From Lachnospiraceae bacterium (GTDB lineage Bacteria; Bacillota; Clostridia; Lachnospirales; Lachnospiraceae): DNA of 55,829 nt. A model generated the notes under the pieces. The model ran no database searches. It was not told where the DNA came from and saw only the letters and a list, made by a program, of their open reading frames with translations. Each line of letters opens with the position of its first letter. The first letter of the stretch is position 1. Location of the stretch: positions 1 to 55,829 of the forward strand of contig JAFSLV010000005.1 in assembly GCA_017448245.1 (NCBI GenBank), read 5' to 3'. This document shows, in pieces, positions 43,295-51,656 of the stretch. Both the position numbers and the translations under genes were made by a program.

Positions 43295-44244
43295 GCTTCC
43301 TCTCTGTTCCGTGCGGCGTGCATCCTGCTGTTTAAGGTATTGAGCCGGTATTCAAAGGTCCTGCGGTGACTGGTCGCCATGCTCGAGAGGATGACGCCCG
43401 CAAAGAAACACTGGAGTGCGGCGATCATCGTAAAGCCGCAGACGATCAGCGTGGGAAATTTCTCCACCATGCCGGTTTCCCGGAAAGCGATCAGAACGGG
43501 GATCATAAAGCCCGCCGCCAGCGCCGCAAGGAGCAGCGCGATCGTCGTGAAGAATCCGAAGGGCTTGTAATCGCGGTACAGACGGAAGATCGTGCTGAGC
43601 ACCTTCATACCGTCGCTGTAGGTATTGAGCTTGGAGACCGATCCTTCCGGACGGTCCCTGTATTCCACGATGACATTTTCGATCTGCAGATTGTTGTTGA
43701 CCGCATGGATCGTCATCTCCGTTTCGATCTCAAAGCCCGTGCTGAGCACGGGGAACGTCTTGACAAATCCGTAGGAAAAGGCGCGGTAGCCGGTCATGAT
43801 GTCGCGGATGTTGCAGCGAAACAGACGGTTGATCGCGTGCTTGACCAGCGAATTGCCGAAATTGTGAAACGGGCGTTTATTTTCCTGATAATAGGTCGAG
43901 GAGAGACGGTCGCCGACGACCATGTCCGCGCCACGCGTCAGAACGAGATCCGCCATCTCCCTTGCGCTCTCGAGAGGATACGTATCGTCGCCGTCGATCA
44001 TGATATAGCATTCGGCTTCGATCTCGCGGAACATCCTGCGTATGACATTGCCCTTCCCCTGGCGGTACTCGTAACGGATGACGGCGCCCGCGTCCCTTGC
44101 GGTCTCCACCGTCTTGTCCGTCGAATTGTTGTCATACACATAGACGACCGCTTCCGGCAGTGCGCGCTTCGTGTCCGCCACCACCTTGCCGATCGTCTTT
44201 TCTTCGTTATAACAGGGGATCAGTACCGCGATCTTATCCATCAT
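43291..44244 (-). CDS. Polyprenyl-phosphate-type GT2 glycosyltransferase (DPM1-like)
   Basis: A 317-residue protein. The catalytic domain shows IAVLIPCYNEEKTIGKVV, VYDNNSTDKTVETA and the acidic IDGDDTYPLE; DIMTGYRAFSYGFVK is typical of dolichyl/undecaprenyl-phosphate mannose or glucose synthases. Two C-terminal membrane helices follow (ALLLAALAAGFMIPVLIAF and the next). It likely makes a lipid-phosphate sugar that the flippase-like pair turns over and the GT-C-like proteins use outside. This chain of steps is inferred from gene order. Confidence 0.85.
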   Translation of the reverse strand: MMDKIAVLIPCYNEEKTIGKVVADTKRALPEAVVYVYDNNSTDKTVETARDAGAVIRYEYRQGKGNVIRRMFREIEAECYIMIDGDDTYPLESAREMADLVLTRGADMVVGDRLSSTYYQENKRPFHNFGNSLVKHAINRLFRCNIRDIMTGYRAFSYGFVKTFPVLSTGFEIETEMTIHAVNNNLQIENVIVEYRDRPEGSVSKLNTYSDGMKVLSTIFRLYRDYKPFGFFTTIALLLAALAAGFMIPVLIAFRETGMVEKFPTLIVCGFTMIAALQCFFAGVILSSMATSHRRTFEYRLNTLNSRMHAARNREEA

Positions 44245-44262
44245 CCGTGCAGAAGACCCCGC

Positions 44263-44559
44263 TTATTCCCTGTAGGAGGCAAGCTTTTCGTTGAGTGCCG
44301 CCGCCACTTCCTCCGCGTCGATCCCGTGCACCATGCAGGCCTGCTCGAGCGACTCCATCTGGGAGGCCGGGCAAAAGAGGCACTCCATGCCGATGTCCAT
44401 CAGAAACTGCGCGGCAATCGGATGCTGCGAGATGATGTCGACGATCAGCATGTCCGTCGTTACTTCGTCCGCGGGTACATCGCCCGCCCTGACCGCCGCG
44501 CGATGCGCCTCGGCGGCATTTTCTTCTTCCGAACCGAATAATATGTCTTTGATGCTCAT
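44263..44559 (-). CDS. DUF1858-domain protein
   Basis: About 98 residues from the ATG at 44559, which has GGAGG seven bases ahead; an in-frame ATG at 44604 with AGAGG is an alternative. The C-terminal 60 residues are a DUF1858 domain: DMLIVDIISQHPIAAQFLMD, then IGMECLFCPASQMESLEQA with the Cys-x-x-Cys pair typical of the family, sometimes linked to hybrid-cluster enzymes. The N-terminal part is acidic. The partner enzyme is not in the window. Confidence 0.75.
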   Translation of the reverse strand: MSIKDILFGSEEENAAEAHRAAVRAGDVPADEVTTDMLIVDIISQHPIAAQFLMDIGMECLFCPASQMESLEQACMVHGIDAEEVAAALNEKLASYRE

Positions 44560-44658
44560 GGTGCTCCCTCCGGTCGCAGCAAGTGCTTCGTCCTGTTTGC
44601 TCATACCGTGTGTTCCTCTGTATGGCTGCTTTTTTCCTTCCTATATTTTACATGATGT

Positions 44659-46110
44659 TCACAGTGCCTGCAACACGGCGCAGATATATTCGTACGTACG
44701 TTTTGTCGACGGCACGTTCAGCCGCTCCCTCGCGGAGTGGATATCCTCCATGTCGGGGCCGATCGAAACACAGTCAAGCCCTTCGATCTTTTCCGCGAAA
44801 AATCCGCACTCGACGCCCGCGTGGATCGCCTCGATCCGGGGTTCCTTGCCATAGAGTCCCGTGTAGACCTTTTTCATCACGTCGCGCAGCGGCGATTCCG
44901 CGAGATAGCGCCAGCCGGGATAGTCCCCCGTCACCTCCGTGACGGCACCAACGCTCTTTGCGATCATCCGCAGCCGGTCGAGGAGATGATCCTTTGCGCT
45001 GGCGACCGAAGAACGCACGGCATACGCAAGCGTCATCATGTTTCTTTCCGTATCGGTGCGCAGGACGCCGAGATTGAGCGACGTTTCGACGAGTCCCTTC
45101 ACCTCCGCGCTCATCGCCTCGACACCGTCCGGCAACGAACAGATCAGCTTGATCGCGTGCTTCATGGAGGATTCGTCAAAGCAGTCAAAGGTACCCGTGC
45201 CGTCCATGGTAAGTATGACCTTCAGCCCCGGATCCTTTCCGGACAGCTCCGCCGCGATCTCCTTTTCGATTTTTCCGACGGTTTTTTGCAGCTCCGCTTC
45301 CCCAGTATCGGAAGGCACGATCAGGAGGGCCTTCGCCTCCGAAGGAATCGCGTTGTCCGCCTCTCCGCCGTTCATCGAGATCAGTGAAAAGTCCGCCTTT
45401 TCCTTGCGGTAGAGTTCATAGAGGATGCGCGCAAGCAGCACGTTGGCATTGCCCCTCTCCTCCCCGATCATGACGCCGGAGTGTCCGCCGAGCAGTCCCG
45501 TCACCGTAAGCGATGCCCTGCGTCCGCTGCGCTTGACGCGCTCATACATGAAGCGCGCGTGAAATCTTGCGCCGCCAGCACAGCCCGCAAGGAGTGTCCC
45601 CTCCTCTTCCGAATCGATATTGATCAGACGCTTTCCCCGCAATACGGCAGCATCGAGGGCACGTGCGCCGTCCATCCCGGTCTCTTCCTCCGTCGTGATC
45701 ACGACCTCGAGCGGAGGATGTGCCAGGTCGTCCGCGTCGAGGATCGCCATGCAGATCGCGACGGCCACGCCGTCGTCTCCGCCGAGACTCGTTTTGTCCG
45801 CCCATACCCATTCCCCGTCGGTCATGACCCGCAAGGGCGTCGTTTTCATGTCGATCGCGGGATCGGACGACACCGCCACCATATCCATATGTCCCTGCAG
45901 GATGACCGGAGGCTTGTCCTCGTATCCTTTGCTTCCCTTCTTTTTGATGATCACGTTGCGCGCCTCATCCTGTATCACCTCGAGATGTCTCTCTTTTGCA
46001 AAGCGCACCAGATGATCACTGATTTGCTCTAAGTTTCCGCTGCCGTGCGGAATCGAGCACAGCTCCTCAAAGAATCCCCATACCGCCTTCGGTTCGAGTG
46101 TCTCAAGCAT
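44659..46110 (-). CDS. pepD: Aminoacyl-histidine dipeptidase (M20 family)
   Basis: A 483-residue zinc dipeptidase. VILQGHMDMVAV has the first metal His and Asp, ADKTSLGGDDGVAVA the bridging Asp, and VVITTEEETGMDGA the catalytic Glu with a metal Glu. Length is that of bacterial PepD (carnosinase-like). It cleaves dipeptides, often Xaa-His. Its ribosome binding site lies in a sequence that is a tandem copy of the region just after the carrier protein stop. Confidence 0.94.
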   Translation of the reverse strand: MLETLEPKAVWGFFEELCSIPHGSGNLEQISDHLVRFAKERHLEVIQDEARNVIIKKKGSKGYEDKPPVILQGHMDMVAVSSDPAIDMKTTPLRVMTDGEWVWADKTSLGGDDGVAVAICMAILDADDLAHPPLEVVITTEEETGMDGARALDAAVLRGKRLINIDSEEEGTLLAGCAGGARFHARFMYERVKRSGRRASLTVTGLLGGHSGVMIGEERGNANVLLARILYELYRKEKADFSLISMNGGEADNAIPSEAKALLIVPSDTGEAELQKTVGKIEKEIAAELSGKDPGLKVILTMDGTGTFDCFDESSMKHAIKLICSLPDGVEAMSAEVKGLVETSLNLGVLRTDTERNMMTLAYAVRSSVASAKDHLLDRLRMIAKSVGAVTEVTGDYPGWRYLAESPLRDVMKKVYTGLYGKEPRIEAIHAGVECGFFAEKIEGLDCVSIGPDMEDIHSARERLNVPSTKRTYEYICAVLQAL

Positions 46111-46190
46111 TTTTGTAATTCCCCTCCTTTGTGGTTGCCCGCTTCTGACAGCAACGGTTGTTCTGTAAGGTCTCCTGTTTGACTGCCCGC

Positions 46191-46433
46191 TTATGACAGA
46201 TACGGCGCAATCATCTCCGCGATCCTGTCAACGGACGCAAAACGCTCCGCGTTGATATCCGCGGGCTGCAGCTCGATGCCAAAAGTCTCTTCGATCATGG
46301 TGATCAGTGTCATCACCTCGAGCGAGGAAAGAATCCCGTCATCGACCAGGTCCTGTTCCTTTGCATAATCGACGCCGTCGTTGATCTCCCGTAACAATGT
46401 AATGATCTTTTCTTTTGTCTCACGCATGTTCAT
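46191..46433 (-). CDS. Phosphopantetheine carrier protein
   Basis: An 80-residue helical protein of the acyl/peptidyl carrier family. The attachment site is S37 in DDGILSSLEVMTLI, where the usual D-S-L is replaced by S-S-L. The following helices (MIEETFGIELQPADI, ERFASVDRIAEMI) are standard. It resembles DltC and other discrete carriers rather than fatty-acid ACP. Start overlaps the ligase gene end by 14 bases. It should carry the residue activated by that enzyme. Confidence 0.85.
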   Translation of the reverse strand: MNMRETKEKIITLLREINDGVDYAKEQDLVDDGILSSLEVMTLITMIEETFGIELQPADINAERFASVDRIAEMIAPYLS

Positions 46434-47997
46434 CCATTCCTGTCAGGCGTCTGAGCGCCGCCCGGTCCGCCTTTCCGTTTTTATTGAGCGGTATGTGTTC
46501 CACATACCGTATGACTCCCGGCAGCATATAACGCGGGAGCTTTTCCTTCAGTGCGCTCCGGACGCGTCCGGTATCCGCAACGCCTTCCTCCGCAAGTACG
46601 ATTTTCGTTCCCGCTTCGTCATACAGGCAACAGGCTCTTGCGACCCCTTCGACGGATTCCGCCGCACGCTCGATTTCAAAGAGCTCGATCCGGTGTCCCA
46701 TGTGCTTGATCTGAAAATCTCTCCTGCCGCAAAAGAAGAGGCGGTGTGCGTCGTCATATCTGCCGATATCACCCGTGCGGTAGATCCGCTCCTCATACAG
46801 ATCGTTGACTGGATTGCGCACAAAGGCTTCCGTGCCGGCCTCTCCGAGATATCCGATCGCAAGGCAGGTGCCCGCCACACAGATCTCTCCCTGCCTGTTA
46901 CTTTCCGTAACAAGGCGGTCTTCGTCATCGAGCAGAAAGACCTTTTTGTTGCGAAACGCAATGCCGACGGGCACGTCATCCGCGGGAATATCCTCTTCCG
47001 TAAGCACGTGATACGTGCAGTTGCAGGTGATCTCCGTCGGTCCGTACGCATTGACAAAAGTGACGTCCGGATATACTTCGTGCCAGTGCATCCGGTGCGT
47101 CTTTGGCAGCGCCTCTCCGCTGTAGATGATGCGCCTTAAACGTTCCATGCGCGCAAGGGAGAGTCCCTTCATGACGGAGAGGACGACGAGCGCGCTCGCC
47201 GCCCAGATGAGGATGCTCACATCGTGTGCGGCGAGGAATCCCGTGAGTGCCGTGGGATTCATAAAATACTTTTGCGGGATCAGTGCGACCGTCGCGCCGA
47301 GATACAGCGCGCTGTACAGGTCCTTGACCGATACGTCAAAATCAAGCGGCGCCTGATTGCCAAAGACATCCTGTTCCGTCAGCCCCATGGTTTCCGTAAA
47401 CACGGGAATAAAATCCGTCACGGAGCGATGTCCGATCAGTACGCCCTTGGGCGTGCCGGTCGAGCCGCTTGTAAAATTGCAATACATCGGCGCACTGTCC
47501 GTTAAGGCCTCGCGGATTGCGGGAAGCGGATCGTTCTGCTCCTCATCCCTGCTGTCTTTGGCGGTATCTGTCCGCGAATCCGCCTGCGGTTCATTGTCAC
47601 GCATGCACCGCGTCAGATCGATGAGACGAACGGACATGTCGCGGAAACGCTCGCCTGCCTGTTCCACGCTTGCACTGTCGCACAAAATCACCTTTGCGCG
47701 GAGCGTTTCAACCATGGCGCGCGCACGCGGTGCGGGATGTCCCTTGTCGATCACGCTGTAAAAGGCACTGGCATAGAGGACGCCGAGCATCGCGGCAAAC
47801 GTATGACAGGTCTTGTCCGCAAAGATCGCGACCGCGCCACCCGCGACGTCTTCTTTTGCGAGAGCCCTGCCGACACAACGCGCATATTTCGCAAGCGCGG
47901 CATACGTCATCCTTCCCTCCGGATCGATCACGGCGCATTTCTCCGGGATTCTTTTTTCCTGTGCCTCGAGCCAGTCGAGGACGGTAAGAGCCTGCAT
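46420..47997 (-). CDS. AMP-dependent adenylation enzyme (DltA/NRPS A-domain type)
   Basis: A 525-residue stand-alone adenylation enzyme. The ATP loop NFTSGSTGTPKGV, the aromatic motif FVNAYGPTE, the YRTGDIGRY hinge and the final catalytic Lys in NKNGKADRAALRRL are all present. It is closer to DltA and amino-acid A-domains than to acyl-CoA ligases. It probably loads an amino acid on the carrier protein encoded next. The dltB and dltD genes are absent, so this is not a standard teichoic acid D-alanylation system. Substrate cannot be read with confidence. Confidence 0.85.
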   Translation of the reverse strand: MQALTVLDWLEAQEKRIPEKCAVIDPEGRMTYAALAKYARCVGRALAKEDVAGGAVAIFADKTCHTFAAMLGVLYASAFYSVIDKGHPAPRARAMVETLRAKVILCDSASVEQAGERFRDMSVRLIDLTRCMRDNEPQADSRTDTAKDSRDEEQNDPLPAIREALTDSAPMYCNFTSGSTGTPKGVLIGHRSVTDFIPVFTETMGLTEQDVFGNQAPLDFDVSVKDLYSALYLGATVALIPQKYFMNPTALTGFLAAHDVSILIWAASALVVLSVMKGLSLARMERLRRIIYSGEALPKTHRMHWHEVYPDVTFVNAYGPTEITCNCTYHVLTEEDIPADDVPVGIAFRNKKVFLLDDEDRLVTESNRQGEICVAGTCLAIGYLGEAGTEAFVRNPVNDLYEERIYRTGDIGRYDDAHRLFFCGRRDFQIKHMGHRIELFEIERAAESVEGVARACCLYDEAGTKIVLAEEGVADTGRVRSALKEKLPRYMLPGVIRYVEHIPLNKNGKADRAALRRLTGMDEHA

Positions 47998-48065
47998 GGG
48001 ATCTGTCTTCTTTTCTTTATCTGTTTCCGATGTTTCCTTCGATGCTTCTTGCGGCGTATGCCCTT

Positions 48066-48884
48066 TCAGTCCCTGCAGACCTCATAGCCTCCGCCAAACA
48101 AATAGTCCCGGTCAATACTGAAATCCAGATATCCCTCGCACCTGTCCGTTGTGAACAGGCGATACAGGGCGGGATATGCCTTTTTCATATCCACGCTGTA
48201 GAGCGGGACACCGTCCGCTTCGGTCCGGAAGGACGCGCCGTTTTCTTCAAGAATACGCGCCAGCCCTTCCTCGTGTTTGGTATAGGTGAGGCTGTAATCG
48301 CGTGCGGCATAGAGAAAGGTGCGTTCCATGGTCTTACCGTTCTCGTCCGTGTAGCTGCCGGTAAACCGCTTGGTAAAACGATACGGCACCCGTGCCTCCA
48401 CCTCGACCTCATGCACAAAGGTCGTAGCCTTTCCGTATGCGGACAGTCCGATGCCGATCTCCCTTGCTCCCCTTTCGATCATCAGGGCAAAGGGCGTGTC
48501 CTTCCCGAAGGAATTTAGATTGTCCATCTCCTGCAGTGTCCCCGCTTCCCTGCCCCACACCATCAGCGAGTGGATCGGATGACGCGTGCGGACAAAGTCA
48601 CTTCTCTCCATCGCGACATTGGCCAGATGTCCGACACTCGATTTGGAATGCCGGATGTCATAGCTTCCCTTATTGCTGAAATCAAAATTATAGGCGGGGA
48701 TGAGAAGCGTTCCCTCGTTTGTCACCCTGCGCTGCAGCGCATCGATCAGCTCGTCGGGTTCAAAAACCTCTCCTCTTTTTTTGGCCCTCCACATGGGGAG
48801 CAACAGTTCGGAAGATACATAGATCATTTCTCCCGCACGGATGTCGAGCGGTGTAAGCAACGGGTCGCAGTCAAAGCTCTTCAT
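48066..48884 (-). CDS. AAC(3)-family N-acyltransferase
   Basis: A 272-residue protein of the Antibiotic_NAT family (PF02522 type), which acylates amino groups using acyl-CoA. The blocks VSSELLLPMW, TLLIPAYNFDFSNKG, RTRHPIHSLMVWG and SFGKDTPFALMIERGAREIG are typical. Members in glycan gene clusters modify amino sugars rather than drugs. The start overlaps the DUF4910 stop as ATGA. With a carrier protein and an adenylation enzyme next to it, the acyl donor may be carrier-bound; this is inference. Confidence 0.82.
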   Translation of the reverse strand: MKSFDCDPLLTPLDIRAGEMIYVSSELLLPMWRAKKRGEVFEPDELIDALQRRVTNEGTLLIPAYNFDFSNKGSYDIRHSKSSVGHLANVAMERSDFVRTRHPIHSLMVWGREAGTLQEMDNLNSFGKDTPFALMIERGAREIGIGLSAYGKATTFVHEVEVEARVPYRFTKRFTGSYTDENGKTMERTFLYAARDYSLTYTKHEEGLARILEENGASFRTEADGVPLYSVDMKKAYPALYRLFTTDRCEGYLDFSIDRDYLFGGGYEVCRD

Positions 48885-50200
48885 AGGCGCTCCATCAGAC
48901 CGTGTGCGCACAGCTCCTCAACGATCGGCAACAGTGCGCGCACCGGCGCATGGACGAGACGGCTGATGTCGAAGAGATCGTTTTTGCCATCCGCATACGC
49001 AATGAGCGCCATCATCGTTTTGACGCCGCCGTAGCTGTTCTTTTTGGACTCCGTGGGATACAGACCTCTCTTTCCGAGCTGCGGTTCGCACAATACCGTC
49101 GTGCGGTAGTATGCGTTGTGCTCGAGTCCGTCGATCCATTCCTTCATCACGTCAAAGGCGCCCTGAAACCCCCGGGGGGAGACAAGATCGAGATTATCCG
49201 CGGAGGTATGATACTCCGGATAGACGCCGTGTCTCGTCCTGCAAAAAGCGACCACCGGCAGATCGATGCCGGGCGCGTTGTATTGTCTTTCGTCCGAGCC
49301 CCTGTCGAGAAAACTATATGCATGTACACCGGGCCGGTCCGCCAGCACGGCAGCCAGCGTGCGGTCGGTAAAAGTGTCCGCGTATTTGGTATGAATGATC
49401 GAATAAGCCCTGTCGTCCCCGACACAGGAGAGCACGACGCCCGCCTTTACATGCGATTGCAGATGCGCCCGGTGCGTCGAAAGATACGTGATCGCGCCGA
49501 TCGTCTCTGGATTCAGGACAAAGCGGTACGTGTAGCGTCTTTTCTCCATCGAGCAGACGTAGCGGACGAGCTCCGTAAGAAGTGCGGGGCCCGAGCATTC
49601 GTTGTTGGCCATCGAGGGATGGCAGGTATAGGAGGTGATCAGAATCTCCTCGTCACTGTCGCCCGGCAGTACCAGATCCGCTATCGTCATCGATCCGTCG
49701 AACAGCTCGCTGTCGATCACCATCCGGTAATCTCCCTCCGGCAGCGCATCCAGTTGGTTTTGACTCATGCAAAAGCCGAAGCGTTCTTTGTAATAAGATG
49801 TCACGTACGGGATGACGTCCGGCTGGTCCTCCTGTGTATAGACATACTGACGGAGCTCTTTCAGCGGTACGATGCAATCGACGCTTGTCGCATACCCGAG
49901 GACATGCAGATTATGTTCTTTGATATCGATGACATGATGTCCCTTTTCGTCCGCAATGTAGGCCTCGCGGATGCGCCACTCCTTTGGCACCGTCCAGTCA
50001 AAGACCTTCGTCCCCGTCGGCACCTCCGTGATCGCAAATTGCACGCCGCAATCCGCAAGGGATTCGTTGAGAACGGCAAGTGTCTGCCGCACGCCCTCTC
50101 CGGTGATGCTGCGAAACAGGGGAAAAATGCGTGAAGCGAGCGCATAGATCCGCCCGCCTTCACGCACTTCATTTGTATGATCATTCACAGATTGAGTCAT
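48881..50200 (-). CDS. DUF4910 (M28-like aminopeptidase-fold) protein
   Basis: A 439-residue protein. Residues about 60-360 have a zinc-aminopeptidase-like pattern: ITSYTCHPSMANNECSGPALL has the His and Asn/Glu of the metal region, LNPETIGAITYLS follows, and FLDRGSDERQYNAPGIDLPV and GVYPEYHTSADNLDLV supply other ligands. The C-terminal end is a winged-helix-like part. DUF4910 proteins recur in sugar-modification clusters. The ATG (50198-50200) shares its first base with the rplT stop TAA, and there is no ribosome binding site, so translation depends on ribosomes that finish rplT. Confidence 0.82.
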   Translation of the reverse strand: MTQSVNDHTNEVREGGRIYALASRIFPLFRSITGEGVRQTLAVLNESLADCGVQFAITEVPTGTKVFDWTVPKEWRIREAYIADEKGHHVIDIKEHNLHVLGYATSVDCIVPLKELRQYVYTQEDQPDVIPYVTSYYKERFGFCMSQNQLDALPEGDYRMVIDSELFDGSMTIADLVLPGDSDEEILITSYTCHPSMANNECSGPALLTELVRYVCSMEKRRYTYRFVLNPETIGAITYLSTHRAHLQSHVKAGVVLSCVGDDRAYSIIHTKYADTFTDRTLAAVLADRPGVHAYSFLDRGSDERQYNAPGIDLPVVAFCRTRHGVYPEYHTSADNLDLVSPRGFQGAFDVMKEWIDGLEHNAYYRTTVLCEPQLGKRGLYPTESKKNSYGGVKTMMALIAYADGKNDLFDISRLVHAPVRALLPIVEELCAHGLMERL

Positions 50201-50556
50201 TACGCGATTTTCGTCTTTGCCAGCTCCGCAAGGGACTTGAATCCGTCGGGATCGGTGACGGCGAGATCGGCGAGCATCTTACGGTTGATGTCGACACCGG
50301 CCTCCTTGAGTCCGTGCATCATGTTGCTGTAGGAGAGCCCGTTCATGCGGGCCGCCGCGTTGATACGCGTGATCCAGAGCGCACGCATGTCGCGCTTTCT
50401 CTGCTTGCGTCCTGCATACGCGGTGTTGAGCGCGCGCATCACGGACTGCTTGGCCACGCGGTACTGTTTGGAACGGGCGCCGCGATAGCCCTTGGCGAGC
50501 TTTAATACTCTTTTATGTCTTTTCTTTGCGCCGATGGCGCCTTTGATTCTGGCCAT
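50200..50556 (-). CDS. rplT: 50S ribosomal protein L20
   Basis: A 118-residue basic protein, standard length. It binds 23S rRNA early in assembly and, in Firmicutes, represses its own operon at the infC leader. [20 protein letters not shown] and [20 protein letters not shown]-like blocks are clear. The stop codon TAA overlaps the start of the DUF4910 gene by one base. Confidence 0.98.
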   Translation of the reverse strand: MARIKGAIGAKKRHKRVLKLAKGYRGARSKQYRVAKQSVMRALNTAYAGRKQRKRDMRALWITRINAAARMNGLSYSNMMHGLKEAGVDINRKMLADLAVTDPDGFKSLAELAKTKIA

Positions 50557-50595
50557 GTTCTTTTCCTCCTGACTGTTTTCTTCCGGGGCTTACGA

Positions 50596-50796
50596 TCAGA
50601 CGTAGGGTAAGATTCTCTTCATTACCTTGGCATTGGTCTCGTCCGTCACGCATGCCTTGCGCAGATTCCTCTTACGCTTCGTCGTCTTCTTCGCCAGAAT
50701 ATGGCGCTTATACGCTTTGTTTCTCATCAGCTTGCCCGTGCCGGTGACCTTGAAGCGTTTGGCAGCGGACTTTTTTGTCTTCATCTTCTGTTGCAT
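50596..50796 (-). CDS. rpmI: 50S ribosomal protein L35
   Basis: A 66-residue basic protein. [20 protein letters not shown] and [15 protein letters not shown] are diagnostic. GGAGG seven bases ahead of the ATG at 50796 supports a start four codons upstream of the usual [11 protein letters not shown]. Second gene of infC-rpmI-rplT. Confidence 0.98.
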   Translation of the reverse strand: MQQKMKTKKSAAKRFKVTGTGKLMRNKAYKRHILAKKTTKRKRNLRKACVTDETNAKVMKRILPYV

Positions 50797-50818
50797 GATG
50801 CTCCTCCTTCTATAGATT

Positions 50819-51340
50819 CTATTTTCCCGACTTTTCGGTCAGGAACATCGTCATCGTACGGCCCTCCACCTTTGGCTGGCGGTCGATGACGGCGATATCC
50901 TCGAGTGCCTTGGCAAAATCCGTCAGAATATGGACGCTTGCGCCCATGTGTGCCATCTCCCTGCCGCGGAAACGCAGTGTCACCTTGACGCGGTTGCCCT
51001 TTTCGAGAAATTTGCGGGCGGCGCTCATCTTGGTGTTGAGATCGTTGGTGTCGATATTGGGCGACATCCGGATCTCCTTGATTTCCACGGTGCGCTGCTT
51101 CCTGCGCGCTTCCTTTTGCTTGCGCAGCTGCTCGTAACGGAACTTGCCGTAGTCGACGAGCCGGCAGACCGGCGGATTGGCGCCCGGTGCGATCTTGACC
51201 AGATCGACCTCCGCCTCCTCGGCCCTCCGGAGCGCTTCCTCGATCGGCATGACGCCGAGCTGCTCGCCGTCCGTTCCGATCACGCGTACTTCTTTGTCGC
51301 GGATCTGCTCATTGATAAAAAATGTGTCTCTTTGTGCGAT
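50819..51340 (-). CDS. infC: Translation initiation factor IF-3, probable AUC start
   Basis: About 173 residues. [14 protein letters not shown] near the start, [20 protein letters not shown] in the linker and [15 protein letters not shown] are diagnostic. No ATG stands near the expected start. AAGGAGGT ends eight bases before an ATC codon at 51338-51340, which gives the sequence (M)[11 protein letters not shown] of normal length. Rare start codons (AUU, AUC, AUA) are known for infC and let IF-3 control its own synthesis. An ATG 24 codons upstream lies in the leader and across the attenuator stem, so it is unlikely. Confidence 0.93.
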   Translation of the reverse strand: MAQRDTFFINEQIRDKEVRVIGTDGEQLGVMPIEEALRRAEEAEVDLVKIAPGANPPVCRLVDYGKFRYEQLRKQKEARRKQRTVEIKEIRMSPNIDTNDLNTKMSAARKFLEKGNRVKVTLRFRGREMAHMGASVHILTDFAKALEDIAVIDRQPKVEGRTMTMFLTEKSGK

Positions 51341-51550
51341 CTCCCTATACCTCCTTGTTGTGCGCCCGGTGACCAAAAAAAAGTAAGGCCGCCGCTTGCG
51401 CAACCGCCTCACATGATCATCCGCTCATAACACCTGCCGGGCGTCTCCCGCCGGTCCCGGTGTCTTACGTATGAACGCCCTTCGCTCGCCTTGAGTTGCC
51501 TGCGGCTCGGGGGTGAGGACAATCGTCCTGCTTGCTGCCCGAGTATAGTA
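51341..51550 (-). ncRNA. infC leader RNA, L20-leader-like
   Basis: About 200 bases between the promoter and infC form a structured leader. Long-range pairs such as GGGCGT with ACGCCC and ACACC with GGTGT can be drawn before the attenuator stem. This is the position and general layout of the Firmicutes L20 leader that binds L20 to switch transcription. I assign it by context and stems, not by alignment. Confidence 0.5.
51375..51410 (-). terminator. Attenuator hairpin in the infC leader
   Basis: GAGGCGGTTGC-GCAA-GCGGCGGCCTT forms an 11-pair stem with one mismatch and a GNRA-type GCAA loop, followed by ACTTTTTTT. It lies about 25 bases before the infC ribosome binding site, so it acts as a conditional terminator. 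Confidence 0.7.
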
Positions 51551-51573
51551 TCACATTCCCCTGCGGTTGTCAA
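51545..51573 (-). promoter_or_regulatory. Promoter of infC-rpmI-rplT
   Basis: Leftward -35 TTGACA (51568-51573) and -10 TACTAT (51545-51550), 17 bp apart, with TG at the extended -10 region. Repeat R5 begins one base upstream of the -35 box. Confidence 0.7.
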
Positions 51574-51574
51574 A

Positions 51575-51637
51575 CCGGTCAAAGGGGACGGTTCTCCCTG
51601 GCTTGTTTCCGGTCAGTCGGGACAGATCCCAGGGGGC
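51575..51637 (+). repeat. Dispersed repeat element, copy R5 (plus orientation)
   Basis: GGTCAAAGGGGACGGTTCTC, spacer CCTGGCTTGTTTCC, then GGTCAGTCGGGACAGATCCC. It lies between the infC promoter and the deoB stop codon. Confidence 0.78.
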
Positions 51638-51656
51638 ACACGTCCCGTGCGGGCCC

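Noticed and set aside
46191-47997. Teichoic acid D-alanylation (dlt) operon
   Set aside because: dltA- and dltC-like genes are present but dltB and dltD are absent and the neighbours are different.
48066-48884. Aminoglycoside resistance gene
   Set aside because: The protein is of the AAC(3) family, but it is coupled to a carrier, an adenylation enzyme and a DUF4910 protein, which points to a biosynthetic N-acyltransferase.
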